A stretch of DNA of 64,000 bases from Aedes albopictus (GCF_035046485.1 NC_085136.1:297453080-297517079); one strand, 5' to 3'; positions 1-10,610 are shown, numbered from the stretch's first letter. Notes: generated by a model from the sequence alone, not told the origin. Program-made: numbers and translations.

Positions 1-337
1 TTAAGCCAAATATTTATTACCAAACGTTTCTGTAAATTATAAGAATTAGCTTTAAAATATAGTAATAAGTACTTTCAATAAAAATTACGACTTTCATTAC
101 ATGTAATTACCATAACTGGCAGGATGCATTGACAGAGCCTATTTAGAATTATTTATCGTCATGACAGATTTGGGGATAAATTCAAAGATATTCAACAAGC
201 TGTGAGGATGCATAAAAAAATGTGGGGAATGTGTATTTTAAATTATATTATATTTTATCACATTGCTCAAAAAGTTTGTAAGGGCTACTCATTCACTTTT
301 GCGCGAACAAATCGTGAACTTTAAAATTGCTTGTACA
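1..337. other. AT-rich flank, nothing recognised
   Basis: No open frame, repeat or structural signal could be recognised in this AT-rich stretch before the first mobile element. Confidence 0.4.
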
Positions 338-469
338 TTTTTTGACTTTCTCGTGAACTAAGTGTACTGGAAAGGCTATATGTTCACTCCAAAAATGACT
401 TTTTGATAGAAGGCTCGGAGCGACGTGGCACATATACCAATCGACTCAGCTCGACGAATTGGGGTGATG

Positions 470-560
470 TCTGTATGTGTGTATGTGTGTGTGTGTGTAT
501 GTGTGTGTGTGTGTATGTGTGTGTGTGTGTATGTGTGTGTGTGTGTATGTGTGAGTGTGT
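470..560. repeat. (TG)n/(TATG)n microsatellite inside family-A element
   Basis: Alternating TG with interspersed TATG, about 90 bp. The equivalent tract in the copy at 31869-39513, seen there as (AC)n, is where a LINE has inserted. The low-complexity reading frames here are not genes. Confidence 0.9.
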
Positions 561-789
561 ACAAAAAAACTCACATCACTTTTTGGCAGTAAACCTCAAC
601 CGATTTTAATGACCGACGGTTCATTCGACGCGGAATCTGGTCCCATTGCTTCCTATTGAAAATGGTTCGGATCGGTCCAGCCGTTCCGGAGTTATGGTCA
701 TTTAGGTGTTCCCGACCGGTACCCCAGGAAGGGACTGGATATGACAACGCTACAAACCCATCCATGCGACACATCAAATTACGGCAATT

Positions 790-1970
790 TCGATAACTTG
801 ATCAACGGTAAGTAAAAAAATAATCTCGACCATATCTGAACCGGTAGTATCCCGGAACCGGTTCCGGATGTCCAGCAGGAAGTGGCCAAACATAAAAGTG
901 GACTAAACCCATGCATGCGACATATCAAACTGCGGTTTTTCCGATAACCTGATGAACAGTAAGCAGAAAAACATTCTTCAGACCATATTGGAACCGCTAG
1001 TGTTCCGGAACCGGTTTCGGGTGCCCCGCCGGAAGTGGCCAAGAACGAAAGTTAACCAAACCCATGCATGCGACATATCAAATAGTGGCTTTCTCGATAT
1101 CCTGATGAACAGTAAACAGGAAAATATTCTCAGACCATATCTGAACCGGTTGTATTTCGGAACCGGTTCCGGGTGTCCGCCGGAAGTAGCCAAACATAAA
1201 ATTGAACCAAAACCAAGCATGCGACATATCAAACCGCGGCTTTTTAGATAATCTGATGAACAGTAAGCAGGAAAGCATTCTCAAACAATATCGAAACCGG
1301 TAGTGTTTCGGAACCGGTTCCAGATGTTCCGTCGGAGGTGGCCAGGTATAAAAATTAACCAAACCCATGCATGCGACATATCAAATGGTGCTTTTTTATA
1401 TTCTCTGAACATATCTGAATCGGTAGTGTCCGGAACCGGTTCTGGGTGTCCCGCCGGAAATGGCCATATATAAAAGTGAACCAAACACATGCATGCAACA
1501 CATCAAATCGCGGATTTTTAGGTATCTCGATTTGTAAAAAAAAGTTTCTGGCCATATTTGAGGCAACCGATAGTGTTCCGCAACCGATTACGGGTGCCCC
1601 ATCGAAAGTGATCAAATGTAAAAGAGAACGAAACCCATAATTGTGACAAATTAAATGACTTTTTAGGTAACCTGATGAACGGTTAACAAGAAAAAAAAAT
1701 CATAGACCAAACTTTGGAATACCAACAGCGTGCCGAAACCGGTTCCAGGTGCCCCGACGAAAGTGGTCAAATGTAGAACGGGACCAAAAACATACACGCG
1801 CGAAGAACGGTCAGCAAGAAAATAGTCTCAGGCCACATTTCAGACTAACGGTAGTGTTCCGGAACCAGTTTCGAGTGTCTCGCCTTAATCGGCGAAATGC
1901 ACAAATGAACCACACCCACATGCAGTACATCAATTCGCGACTTTTTGGGAAAACAGATTAACAATTTGTA
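790..1970 (-). repeat. Diverged ~152-bp tandem repeats of family A
   Basis: The motif ATGCATGCGA recurs at 911, 1064, about 1215 and 1367, and as a variant at 1489. The spacings are 153, 151, 152 and 122 bp. Each unit also carries a CCGGAACCGGTTCC-like palindrome and a CCGGAAGTGGCCAAA-like block. More diverged units follow to about 2080, with further remnants around 2690-2870 and 4503-4700 either side of the nested insertion. Overlapping short reading frames on both strands are by-products of the repeat. Confidence 0.85.
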
Positions 1971-2359
1971 TGAAACTAGTCTAAGACCACATCAGGGACA
2001 ATCGGTAAGTGGTAAAATGTAAACCGAAAGTGGTAAAATGTGAAATTGAACCAAACCTATGCGTGTGGTACCATAAAACCACGCCAATAATTGCTGTGAA
2101 ATTACCTGGGTAAACTTTTAATTCGATAAACTAACTATATTTTAGTTTTTGTTTAGTTTGTAGGATTTGTTTTTGGACACAAATCCTACAGATATTGTGG
2201 TGGTAAGAATTGATAGCTTGTTTCTTTTACGATTGTTGGCTTCCGAAGTTCACTGCGGTTGATCACAAAACCGATAAGGTTTCGGAAAGCACCAAATTTG
2301 AACTTCCGGAAGTAGTAGCTGTACGAGGAGCCACTGCGGGTGTGAGTAACAGCACAATA

Positions 2360-2524
2360 GGGGCTGTCCATACGAATCTCTGAGGGGGGACGGGGGGGGG
2401 GGTCTGGCCAAAGTCTACGGTCCTTACAAATTTCGAAAATTTTGTATGGACGAAAGTCTACGAGGGGGAGGGGGGGAGGTCTGAGATTGCCAATATTGAG
2501 TCTACGTAGTTTATGGACAGCGCC
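2360..2524. mobile_element. Small MITE with GGCTGTCCATA-type inverted ends
   Basis: The left end reads GGGGCTGTCCATACGA and the right end is its imperfect complement, TTTATGGACAGCGCC. Between them are G-rich runs and two TCTACG blocks. The element is about 165 bp. An ATA beside each end may be part of a short duplication. I have seen such G-rich miniature elements described in mosquito genomes but cannot assign a superfamily here. Confidence 0.6.
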
Positions 2525-3050
2525 ATATCGGATCATTCGTATTTACAGAGTATTACACTGTGACATTGTCGAATTCAAAAATGTCGTATTGAAGAGTGAT
2601 GAAAACGCAGGGTTTGACAGTACATGAAATAGCAGCTTTTTTTGAAAACACAATGATCGATTTGTAAGAACCTAGCCTCAGATCATATTTTAGACAACCG
2701 GTAGTGTCCCGAAATCAGTTCTGAGTGTCCCACTGGCAGTGGTCAAATGTAAAAGTGATCTATACCCAAGCTAATCGTGTTTTTTATGTAACCTAATGCA
2801 CGTTAGCAATGAAATAGTCGCAGACTATTTTTGAGAGACCTGGTAGTGCTCCGAAACCTGTTCCGGTACCCCAACTAACAATCACTTATTTAACAAGCAC
2901 CTTTACGACAAAATGATTCAGCATGATGCTGAATAACATTTGGATAATTTTCAGGCACAACCTTTGTTCGGGTTTTGTTCACACAAATTTGGAGAAACTA
3001 TAAAGCATAGTGTTGTGTACCAACTGAACTGTTTGTTGTTAAATCGTTTT

Positions 3051-3254
3051 ACAACTATATAGTAAAGATGTTATTCAGCTTCGGCAAAAAAGATTAAAAA
3101 TAAATATTTTAACTGGCTTTCTCAGTCTGGGGAACTAGTTTGTATTGCCTTTACAACTATATAGTAAAGATGTTATTCAGCTTCGGCAAAAAAGATTAAA
3201 AATAAATATTTTAACTGGCTTTCTCAGTCTGGGGAACTAGTTTTGTATTGCCCG
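3051..3254. repeat. 102-bp tandem duplication
   Basis: The block starting ACAACTATATAGTAAAGATG at 3051 is repeated almost exactly from 3153. It differs mainly in one T near the end. The second copy runs into the left arm of the foldback, so the duplication includes the foldback end. Confidence 0.85.
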
Positions 3255-3776
3255 ACGTTTCGACCTTGTTTATTTGGCCTTTTTCAAGGGTAAACTAAAA
3301 TAGAGTATACATTTTTGGTATTACAACATAGAACAGCAAACATAACATAAAACTACACCTACACTGTCTGTCGTTCTTCGTTACATTTATATATGCCGCA
3401 ATTTTCATGTTGGGCTTCTTGTATGCCTGGATTTTGTAAATAACACTTATTAGGGACATTTAACATTTTTTACCATATACAAAAACTTTGAATATGGTAA
3501 AAAATGTTAAATGTTCCTAATAAGTGTTATTTACAAAACCCAGGCATACAAGAAGCCCAACATGAAAATTGCGGCATATATAAATGTAACGAAGAACGAC
3601 AGACAGTGTAGGTGTAGTTTTATGTTATGTTTTCTGTTCTATGTTGTAATACCAAAAATGTATACTCTATTTTAGTTTACCCTTGAAAAAGGCCAAATAA
3701 ACAAGGCCGAAACGTCGGGCAATACAAAACTAGTCGTTTTGAATTTCCCCAGACTGAGAAAGCCAGTTAAAATATT
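3205..3776. mobile_element. Foldback element, ~275-bp arms, tiny loop
   Basis: The left arm starts AATATTTTAACTGGCT at 3205. The right arm ends with its complement at 3776. The arms meet around 3487 with a loop of only about a dozen bases. Near-complete complementarity is visible throughout, including CCCGACGTTTCG / CGAAACGTCGGG, with one small interruption around 3735-3747. No coding capacity was seen. This is either a foldback (long-TIR) element or an inverted duplication nested in the 2871-4502 element. Confidence 0.8.
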
Positions 3777-5112
3777 CAACAAATTTCCAGTCGAAACTCT
3801 CGTCACGATTAAAAATAAATAAAGTTCAAAATTTTTCAATTCCACGAGAGTTTATGATTGGAACTTAATGCTGAGAACATTTATAGTGAAATAATAACTA
3901 CACATAAATTTACCTAAATCCAGATTCAAACTCGAGACCCGTCGATTGCCAGCCGCATGCCTTCCTATCTGTGCCAACTTCGAGATGATGAATTGCAGCG
4001 CTCAAATCAAAACATAAACTTCCCGTGGTTTAATAATTATCAGACTTCGACTCCTGTTCAGCAGTGGTGAATTAGCACGGACATTATGGATAACGATTGA
4101 ATAACAGATAAATTCAGCTGTTGTTCAGTAAAAAACACGTGTTTTTCATCCTGTACTCTGAGTCGAAGTATGATGAAACGAAAGCGCTTATTTGACTTGT
4201 GAAAAACACATTATACAGATACTTGTGCTAATTTTTATATGAACTGAACAAGCAGCAGTAAAAAGTCTTGTTAAAGTAAAGGAATTATTGCGAATCGAAT
4301 AAAAATCTTATTAAACGCTTGAAAAGTGCTTTAAATTATCATTGTTAATACCAATACGGAAAGTTGAACACTGGCTACCTTTTCAAGTGAAATAGCATTT
4401 ATCCAGTAATGTGTACAGCATAAGTTTAGTTCAGCTATAATTACTATTATAAAACAACAATTCAGCATGCATGCTTGTTTGCGGCTGGTGATTGTTAGTT
4501 GGGACCGCATCGAAAGTAACCAAATGTACCATGCGATGCATTATATCACAGCTTTTTAATAACCTGAGGAACGGTTAACTAGAAAATAGGCTCATACCAC
4601 ATTAGAGATTGCCGGTAGGGTTGCACAACCAGCGTTTGGTACTTCGCCGGAACTACGAAAGTAAATAAAATCATTGCAAGCGATTAAACCCACATACAAA
4701 CGGACGTCTCACTATATTTACTACCTAACGTTCTTATTTTCAACGGTCAATAAAATATAGCCTAAAATGTGCAGAAAAATCTTTGTCGAAGACCGCAAAG
4801 TGATCTGTGATTGTGTAAAAACTTATATCTTAGCTTGTTAGTATCGTCTTGATATTGATCAACCTCCAGTGTTAGTGAAGGTGATCAAGCAGTCAACTGA
4901 GAAGTCTGATATTATTAAGCTCTGCTTGAACATAACGTCGCACTATGAGCCATCAAGAAGTTTTAAGTCAATACAGTGACGGCTTTGATAAAATGCTTGC
5001 TTTTCTTAAAAAATATCAGGATTAAGGAACACTATGACTTACGTCGACGGAAAGATCTTGAGAACATATTCGACGAGAAAGGCACTATCACCACTAGGTG
5101 GATTAATTTGGG

Positions 5113-5580
5113 TTTTTATACGCATTTTCGTTTACATAAATTTGTGACACAACTTTTGGAAGAGATATAGGAAACGTGGATTGAACTGCCTTTTTTGTAA
5201 ATTCCACAATAACAATTTTTAGATAAGGGCTTCGAAATATCCAGAAAAATGGCCACTTGGTTTATGGACAGCACCGGAGGAATGTCTAGAATGACTGCAT
5301 TTACACAAAGAACTAACAGATGAAGCTTGAGACTAGCCCCATACCTAGTGTGTAAATGGATAATACGTTGCGATTAAAAAATACCAGTGCCGACCACGAA
5401 CGAATGCACGTGAATTTAGGATAGGGAAGGAAGTGATGATGTAAAACTCCCTTGATCAGTCTCCGGAGAGTTGTCAGCACTACTACGGGAAATCGCTAGC
5501 AATTTAGACAGGGTAAAGGTGTCAAACGACACCATGGTAAACTCGATCCATTATAGTATGAAACTCACCCCACATATGAT
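5113..5580. other. Intergenic, nothing recognised
   Basis: No gene or clear repeat recognised. A short phrase around 4790-4810 resembling the GACCGCAAAGTGATC motif of the foldback family at 48112 and 58677 suggests older fragments nearby. Confidence 0.3.
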
Positions 5581-5807
5581 ACACAGTTAAAAATTGTTAC
5601 ATCGAGTTCGCTGTAACAAAATGACCTCCATCGCTTTCAACACAATTCTTCATCGAATTGTAAATTTACAGGTGGTCTGCAGTATGGAGCTTGCTTACAA
5701 CTTAGCGTGCAAGAAATTATTTTATGTGAAATCGAATTAAATTAAATGGAAATTTATACGTTCTAATATTTACGTCACGTGTAATTTTCAGAATTTCTTT
5801 CTGTGTA
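5581..5807. mobile_element. ~225-bp MITE-like repeat, copy 1 of 3
   Basis: Starts ACACAGTTAAAAATTG and ends CAGAATTTCTTTCTGTGT, giving short imperfect inverted ends of the ACACAG / CTGTGT type. The body contains ATCGAGTTCGCTGTAAC and a TTTACGTCACGTG block. The same unit recurs at 6228 and 6983. No A-tail or tRNA-like promoter box was seen, so a MITE is favoured over a SINE. Confidence 0.7.
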
Positions 5808-5829
5808 CATATGATCGATGCTTTGACAG

Positions 5830-6227
5830 CCCGGGAGATCACACTAAATTATCAGTAATTTTTAGAATCTAGAAAATATTTGACCAGGGGGATATATTGG
5901 TCGTGGCCTTCCCATGACGGTGAAAAACTCGTCTCTACCACCGTCACGACATGAAACGAGCATTCGCGTGCTTCATCATGTCATTTCTTAATGATCAAGC
6001 GTCATGACGGAAACTTCAATATCGTTTTGAAAATAACATTTTCACCTGGTCCAAGTAAATTCAGGATAGGGTAATTTTCTAATTGTTGCTAAAAATTCGA
6101 AAATATTGCACACTTCATAAGAATAACATGGAGTGTGCAACAATAGGCGAGTTTTTAGCTGTGCAACAATTGGAAAATTACCATAGTTATTGTTTTTAAC
6201 AGATAGAGTGGACATACTTATATCCTT
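5830..6227. other. Intergenic between MITE copies
   Basis: Holds a short inverted motif pair around GCACACTTCATAAG / ATGGAGTGTGCAAC (about 6105-6140) and a TTGTTGC repeat. Nothing else was recognised and no coding frame is supported. Confidence 0.3.
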
Positions 6228-6451
6228 ACAGTTCAAAATTGTTACATCGAGTTGGCTGTAACAAAATGACCTCCATCACTTTCAACACAAATCTCCATCG
6301 GATTGTAACATTACAGGTTGTCTGCAGTATGAAGCATGCTTACGACTTTGCGTGCAAGAAATTATTTTACGTAAAATTGAATCAAATTAAATGAAAATTT
6401 AAACGTTCTAATATTTACGTCACGAGTAGTTTTCAGAATTTCTTTCTGTGC
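6228..6451. mobile_element. ~225-bp MITE-like repeat, copy 2 of 3
   Basis: Same unit as 5581-5807, about 90 percent alike by eye, in the same orientation. It starts ACAGTTCAAAATTG and ends TTTCTTTCTGTGC. Confidence 0.7.
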
Positions 6452-6982
6452 ATGATTCTCAAAATCAATTGGGGACTACGAAGGTGGTGATTTTGTTTGC
6501 GGTTTTCTGTGAGAAAGTGAAGGAGGGAAGATTTTTTGCTTTTTTTCACTCATACTCCCATAAGAAACCCCGTAGGAAGAAAGAGTGTTTCCCGGCTCAT
6601 CAACCTTCGCAGTCCCTAATCAATGTATCAGTACAGTGAGTACAGTAGACGTTCATTAACTGCAACATGTTTACGTTTTACTTACCGAATGAAATTCGAT
6701 AACTGCATCAACTGACAAGCTTCGAAAACTGTCACTTGTTGCAGAATGCAACTAATGTGCAGTCGAAAAACATTGCGTTTCATCAAAAGTACATGCAAAA
6801 ACACATCGCATCACTATTGACATTTCAGTTTGACGGATAGCGGTGTGATAACTGCAAAATTGTTGCACTTAGCGGGCTTGCTGTTAAAGCGTTTGCACCA
6901 AGCGAACGTCTACGGTAGTTGCATTGTGAATATGTATGTCAATATGTAATATCACGCTTCGGCATGAGTACTATATTACTAT
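6452..6982. other. Intergenic between MITE copies
   Basis: No gene or repeat could be identified. The short frame around 6448-6639 has no recognisable features. Confidence 0.3.
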
Positions 6983-7206
6983 CACAGTTCAAAATTGTTA
7001 TATCGAGTTCGCTGTAACAAAATGACCTCCATCGCTTTCAACACAAATCTTCATCGGATTGTAAAATTACAGGCTGTCTACAGTATGGAGCTTGCTTGCA
7101 ACTTTGCATGCAAGACATTCTTCTATGTAAAATCGTATGAAATGAAATGGAAATTTAAACGTTCTAATATTTACGTCACGTGTAGTTTTCAGAATTTCTT
7201 TCTGTG
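6983..7206. mobile_element. ~225-bp MITE-like repeat, copy 3 of 3
   Basis: Third copy of the unit at 5581 and 6228, same orientation. It starts CACAGTTCAAAATTG and ends at CTTTCTGTGTAG. Confidence 0.7.
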
Positions 7207-7249
7207 TAGACTCTCTCTGTCATCGTCTCTTGATCCCGTGACATTAATC

Positions 7250-8530
7250 CTCCTAAGATGTTACGCTAGGTGCACCACGACGGCGTAGTGCACGTTCAAC
7301 GAACCTCTCTGGGTCGTATTGACCCCAACATCCTATAAGGGTTAAGAGAGGCGCTTCTGAAACAATCGCGTGACACGCGTTGACACTGACGGTTTTCAAG
7401 TATTCAACATTCCTATGGTCGCCAAGCTCTTCGTCTCTCCGGAACCACCAAGAAGGCATTGCTTCAGAGAGGGGTGCACAGCGCAACTCTTCCACTTCGG
7501 TGACCTCGTCTAGGTCTTTGACCTTCAGAGTCGCCTCATGTGTGAGAGCCCTCAACTCTATTCCTTCGCTAAGGCGGCGCCCTTGCGCTCCTTATCGCGC
7601 TTCAGTTCCAGGGTCATCTCGCCCGTACGAGTACGTCTAGCGCACGTTGGCTCGCATAGCCTTCAAGACGTCCGAATACTTCGACTGTTTTGTCTTGATG
7701 ATGAGCGCGATGATTACACCACAGACAAACAGACGTCTCACTCTACTCACTTCTCATCGTTACCCTTTTTAACGGTTAGTTCAAATATTTTGTAGTTCGC
7801 AAATCGCTCGGTCACGGCGCTCGCATCGTTTTTGCTCCTGTTTGACGTTTGCTCACTACTGCCACCTACTGAGTGGTTTGCGTAGCACAGCCTGGTTAGC
7901 ATTGGGCGATTATGTTTTCGTGACGATGATTTTTATCGCAATTTCTTTCAAGTGATACGTATGTTTGTCTGTGATTACACCTTGGTTTGGCGTCCCTCAC
8001 TACTTCTACCTGCGGCTTCGACTTCTTCTTTTTCCGCTCTACCTTAGTGCAAGAAGGTCCTCCCCTTAGTTTGTCCTACTCTGTGACTGCTGAGAGCCTA
8101 CCAACGGTCGCAACCCCTTGCTTCCATCCTTCCGGGACGGGCCAGCCTTTTCAGGCCCACCCTTCCCAGCTTTCCGGGATACCTGGCTGGGTTCCGACTT
8201 ATGAAGATTGCTGCCGACCTTCGAGGTAAGTATACGCCTAGCCTTGCGGACACCACCGGTGCGGACGGCTGCCTCACCCGCTTCTTCGAGTGCTTTGTCA
8301 CGAGCAGTCGCACCCGCCGCACTTTTTGGACTGCCTGCGAAAGCGAAGGCCTCCGTCTGGGTAGACTTCGTATCATTTTCCTTCACAGGTTTCGCCGCTG
8401 CTTCAGTCTTCGCGAGTCTCGCGTGTTTCTGCTTGGCATCGTCCATCGACTTACGAAGTCGCAACAAGGCCGTTTTCAGGACTATTATCCCTGTTGCCCC
8501 AAAAACTCAAAGAACTCCCTGTAGGATATA
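7250..8530 (-). pseudogene. Decayed R1-type LINE ORF1 (gag-like)
   Basis: Minus-strand frames that do not join into one ORF. Frame 8066-8467 encodes a Lys/Ala/Glu-rich segment typical of LINE ORF1 N-termini. Around 7500-7680 another frame reads RTRTGEMTLELKRDKE and then, past stops, KVKDLDEVTEVEEL. This resembles the segment CRYLDEITTVEEL in the intact R1-clade ORF1 at 34579-36216. The 3' part (about 7250-7350) is interrupted by sequence with a GGGTCGTATTGACCCC palindrome, probably a MITE fragment. No zinc knuckles or ORF2 remain. Assignment to R1 or a relative rests on this shared motif. Confidence 0.6.
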
Positions 8531-8691
8531 GCAATGGTTCTACAAACATAACTACATTAGACCATAAGAAGCCCTACGGACAAAAGCCATGCTCACCCAG
8601 ACTCATTCAATTCAAGTTCTAAACACTTTCTGGAGTACATCGGATCTATAATCGCTCGTTGTATAATGAGTTAGGTTTAAATCTCAGGTAA
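8531..8691. other. Intergenic, nothing recognised
   Basis: Nothing recognisable between the LINE relic and the next MITE-like repeat. Confidence 0.3.
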
Positions 8692-8994
8692 ACACACACG
8701 CCTAAAAAAATCATGTAAATTTCCGTCACTCTGGATGCACATATTCAAGCAGCACATATGACGTAAATTTTAACGCCCAAGTGACGTAATTTTCTGTCAC
8801 TTTTAACTGAATATTTAGTTATATGAAACGAAATGATGTACGATTCACAAATTGTTTATGTCACATTGAACTCAATTTTACATGAATGACGTATTATTTT
8901 GCCAGAAGACGTATAAATTTACGTCATTAAATTGTTTTCGTTCTGTGCAATAAATTTACGACACGAGTAATTTTGATTTTTTCGTAGTGTGCAT
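8692..8994. mobile_element. Possible MITE with CACAC...GTGTG ends
   Basis: The left end CACACACGCCTAAAAAAATC and right end GATTTTTTCGTAGTGTG are imperfect inverted repeats. The body repeats the motif TTTACGTCA or its complement several times, which also occurs in the 225-bp repeats upstream. Boundaries are approximate. Confidence 0.4.
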
Positions 8995-9004
8995 TTGTGT
9001 ATTA

Positions 9005-9324
9005 TTAATATCCCCCTGAAACCCATCTAAAAAACTCGAAGTTTTCTGAAACGCGCTATAACCCTGGAAATGTCTTGAAACCTATCTGAAACTCCCCTTG
9101 AATCCGTAGAAAACAGCTCTTTAACTCCTCTATAACCCCCTGAGACAACCCAAAGGTCTCCTTGAAAGGCCTGAAACCCTCTGATGCCCCAATGAAACCC
9201 CCTGAAGTATCTTTAAACTCCTTTGAAACTTCTCCTGAGGCACCGGGAATTTATCTCAAACCACCTGGAACTTTGAAATTCCATGAACCCACTGAAACGC
9301 CTTAAAATCTCTATGAAACCCCGT
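9005..9324. repeat. Degenerate CCTGAAACCCC-type tandem repeats
   Basis: Short units of about 12-20 bp built around TGAAACCCC / CTTGAAACC with heavy divergence. The same sequence type flanks the other side of the retroposon (10611-10963), continues at 14690-14880, and appears in the opposite orientation at 23290-24090 and 25500-26540. Confidence 0.7.
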
Positions 9325-9337
9325 AAATCTACCATTT
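9325..9337. repeat. Target-site duplication, 3' side of ORF1-only retroposon
   Basis: AAATCTACCATTT is repeated at 10598-10610. The final Ts merge with the poly(A) tail, which reads as T on the plus strand. Confidence 0.85.
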
Positions 9338-10597
9338 TTTTTTTTTTATTCAGATGGTTTTATTTAGGCTCATTCGTTTTATACAAAACTTTACGGAGCC
9401 GAGAGTCAAAAAAAAAAATGTTATTCTAAAAAAAACAATGTTAATACATTCTAGTAAAAAGTTCTACGTGTACATTTCTTTTTCGGACGCGAGCCAGAGC
9501 CAGAACTGGAACCGGATGCGGCGAACTGAGCTCTACGCTGGTTAGCGTTCGGGTTTGTCATCGCATCCTTGATCGCTCTGGCTACCTCTTCTAACTTCTC
9601 AATACCTTCTTTACGGCGTACTTCCTTCTCCAAATCCGTTGCTTTATCGTAACTTCTCGACGGCGTTTGTTCCACTTCAAACGTATCCGAGAGGTGTCCG
9701 TTGTCGTCCAAAACTTCAATTACTTCGTCCACCCATTCTTCCGAAACTTCCTGTTCTGCTGATCCGCTCGCTTCTCCAGACACAACTTCAGCATAAGAAC
9801 TGACTTTCGCTTCCTCCTGCTTTTGGTTCTCGTGGATCTTCCGCTTTTGCCGTTGGGGGCAGGTATCCTTTCGGTGACCCACCGCTCGACACAAAAAACA
9901 CGTATTTTTCAAGCCGTCATAAAAAATTCTCCCTTTCCACTTCCCAATGACGATTGCTGGTGGAATATCTTTTTTTATATCAATATACACACCACGCACC
10001 CCATTGAACAGGTGGCCCAAACCGAGCTCTTCGGGAAACTTTTCTCGAACAATCCTCTCGATCTTCCCGAATTCTCCGATTACGTGGGATAACTGGTCAT
10101 CGGTTAGTTCCGGCGGTAAATCAAACACCCGAACATGCTTCACATTGGTACCTGCGACACACATTCGGACATCTACCAATTGCCCGCTTTCATATACGAA
10201 TTTTATCGGCTCCGTATTTTTCTGCAGTGATTGCAGCATTGCTTCCAACGTCGTAAATTTTATAAATAAAGAACGATCATGGGCCGTCTTGTACACTGTG
10301 TCCATCACCGTCAAATCCGTGTCCAATTTTTTCAGGAAGCTGGCAATTTCCGTCCAAGTGGGGCGCGGGCTGCCCACCGGGAAACGAAATTGAGCGGTGT
10401 TAATAACATCACACATTTCAATTATTCGCTATCCGAACGACGACGCAGTAAGCACCTCAGCGTATGAAGCTACGGTGAACGACCGACGAACAAAGCGCGC
10501 TTGCAAGCTGCGGCATGTACAGCACAATAGCTGGTAAAAGAGAACCGGAGAACGCGTTTGATTCCGTCTGTTCTCGACGACAACAGCGGTAGAACTG
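9338..10597 (-). mobile_element. ORF1-only LINE-derived retroposon
   Basis: A unit of about 1260 bp with the hallmarks of target-primed insertion: a 13-bp duplication at both ends and a ~13-nt A-tail at the left (minus-strand 3') end. AATAAA-like sequence lies about 20 nt before the tail. It has a 181-nt 5' leader beginning CAGTTCTACCGCTG, one intact ORF of the LINE ORF1 type, and a ~110-nt 3' UTR, with no endonuclease or reverse transcriptase. It sits in degenerate CCTGAAACC repeat, which continues on both sides. It resembles mammalian HAL1 half-LINEs in layout. I infer mobilisation by a partner LINE. Confidence 0.8.
9451..10416 (-). CDS. LINE ORF1-like nucleic-acid-binding protein (single CCHC)
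   Basis: 321 residues, intact. Residues about 95-150 (VFDLPPELTDDQLSHVIGEF) look like an RRM-type fold common in LINE ORF1 proteins. One CCHC knuckle follows near residues 175-188 (CFLCRAVGHRKDTC). The tail is acidic, then Ser/Gly-rich, and ends in a basic patch (RPKKKCTRR). This layout is known from ORF1 proteins of several non-LTR clades, which bind element RNA and chaperone it. The clade is not assigned with confidence. The start is the first ATG after the 181-nt leader. No ORF2 follows; the poly(A) tail comes about 100 nt after the stop. Domestication is possible, but TSD and tail argue for a mobile copy. Confidence 0.75.
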   Translation of the reverse strand: MCDVINTAQFRFPVGSPRPTWTEIASFLKKLDTDLTVMDTVYKTAHDRSLFIKFTTLEAMLQSLQKNTEPIKFVYESGQLVDVRMCVAGTNVKHVRVFDLPPELTDDQLSHVIGEFGKIERIVREKFPEELGLGHLFNGVRGVYIDIKKDIPPAIVIGKWKGRIFYDGLKNTCFLCRAVGHRKDTCPQRQKRKIHENQKQEEAKVSSYAEVVSGEASGSAEQEVSEEWVDEVIEVLDDNGHLSDTFEVEQTPSRSYDKATDLEKEVRRKEGIEKLEEVARAIKDAMTNPNANQRRAQFAASGSSSGSGSRPKKKCTRRTFY

Positions 10598-10610
10598 AAA
10601 TCTACCATTT
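10598..10610. repeat. Target-site duplication, 5' side of ORF1-only retroposon
   Basis: Second copy of AAATCTACCATTT, directly abutting the element's 5' end. Confidence 0.85.

Larger units (their letters stand above)
2871..4502. mobile_element. 1.6-kb TIR element nested in family-A copy 1
   Basis: Perfect 15-bp terminal inverted repeats: CCAACTAACAATCAC at 2871-2885 and GTGATTGTTAGTTGG at 4488-4502. The flanking DNA on both sides is family-A tandem repeat, which marks this as an insertion. A three-base ACC precedes the left end and recurs as GACC just beyond the right end, but the duplication is not clear-cut. No transposase frame is visible, so it is non-autonomous. It contains a 102-bp tandem duplication and a long foldback. 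Confidence 0.7.
338..5112 (-). mobile_element. Family-A non-autonomous element, copy 1, with nested insertions
   Basis: Both ends match, in reverse orientation, the ends of the element at 31869-39513. The left end (338-600) carries the block with GGCTATATGTTCACT. The right end (about 5070-5108) carries CACCACTAGGTGGATTAAT. Short inverted GCCTTTCTCG-like motifs lie near each end. Between them are a (TG)n tract, a conserved block around 580-720, and diverged ~152-bp tandem repeats. A small MITE (2360-2524) and a 1.6-kb TIR element (2871-4502) interrupt it. Without these it would be about 3 kb. It encodes no plausible protein, so it is non-autonomous. I do not recognise a named family. Confidence 0.7.

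Noticed and set aside
376..609. Frames made of Thr-His or Cys-Val repeats
   Set aside because: Translation of the (TG)n microsatellite.
7380..8531. Plus-strand frames at 7380-7795 and 8201-8531
   Set aside because: They are opposite the decayed LINE ORF1, whose minus-strand motifs explain the region better.
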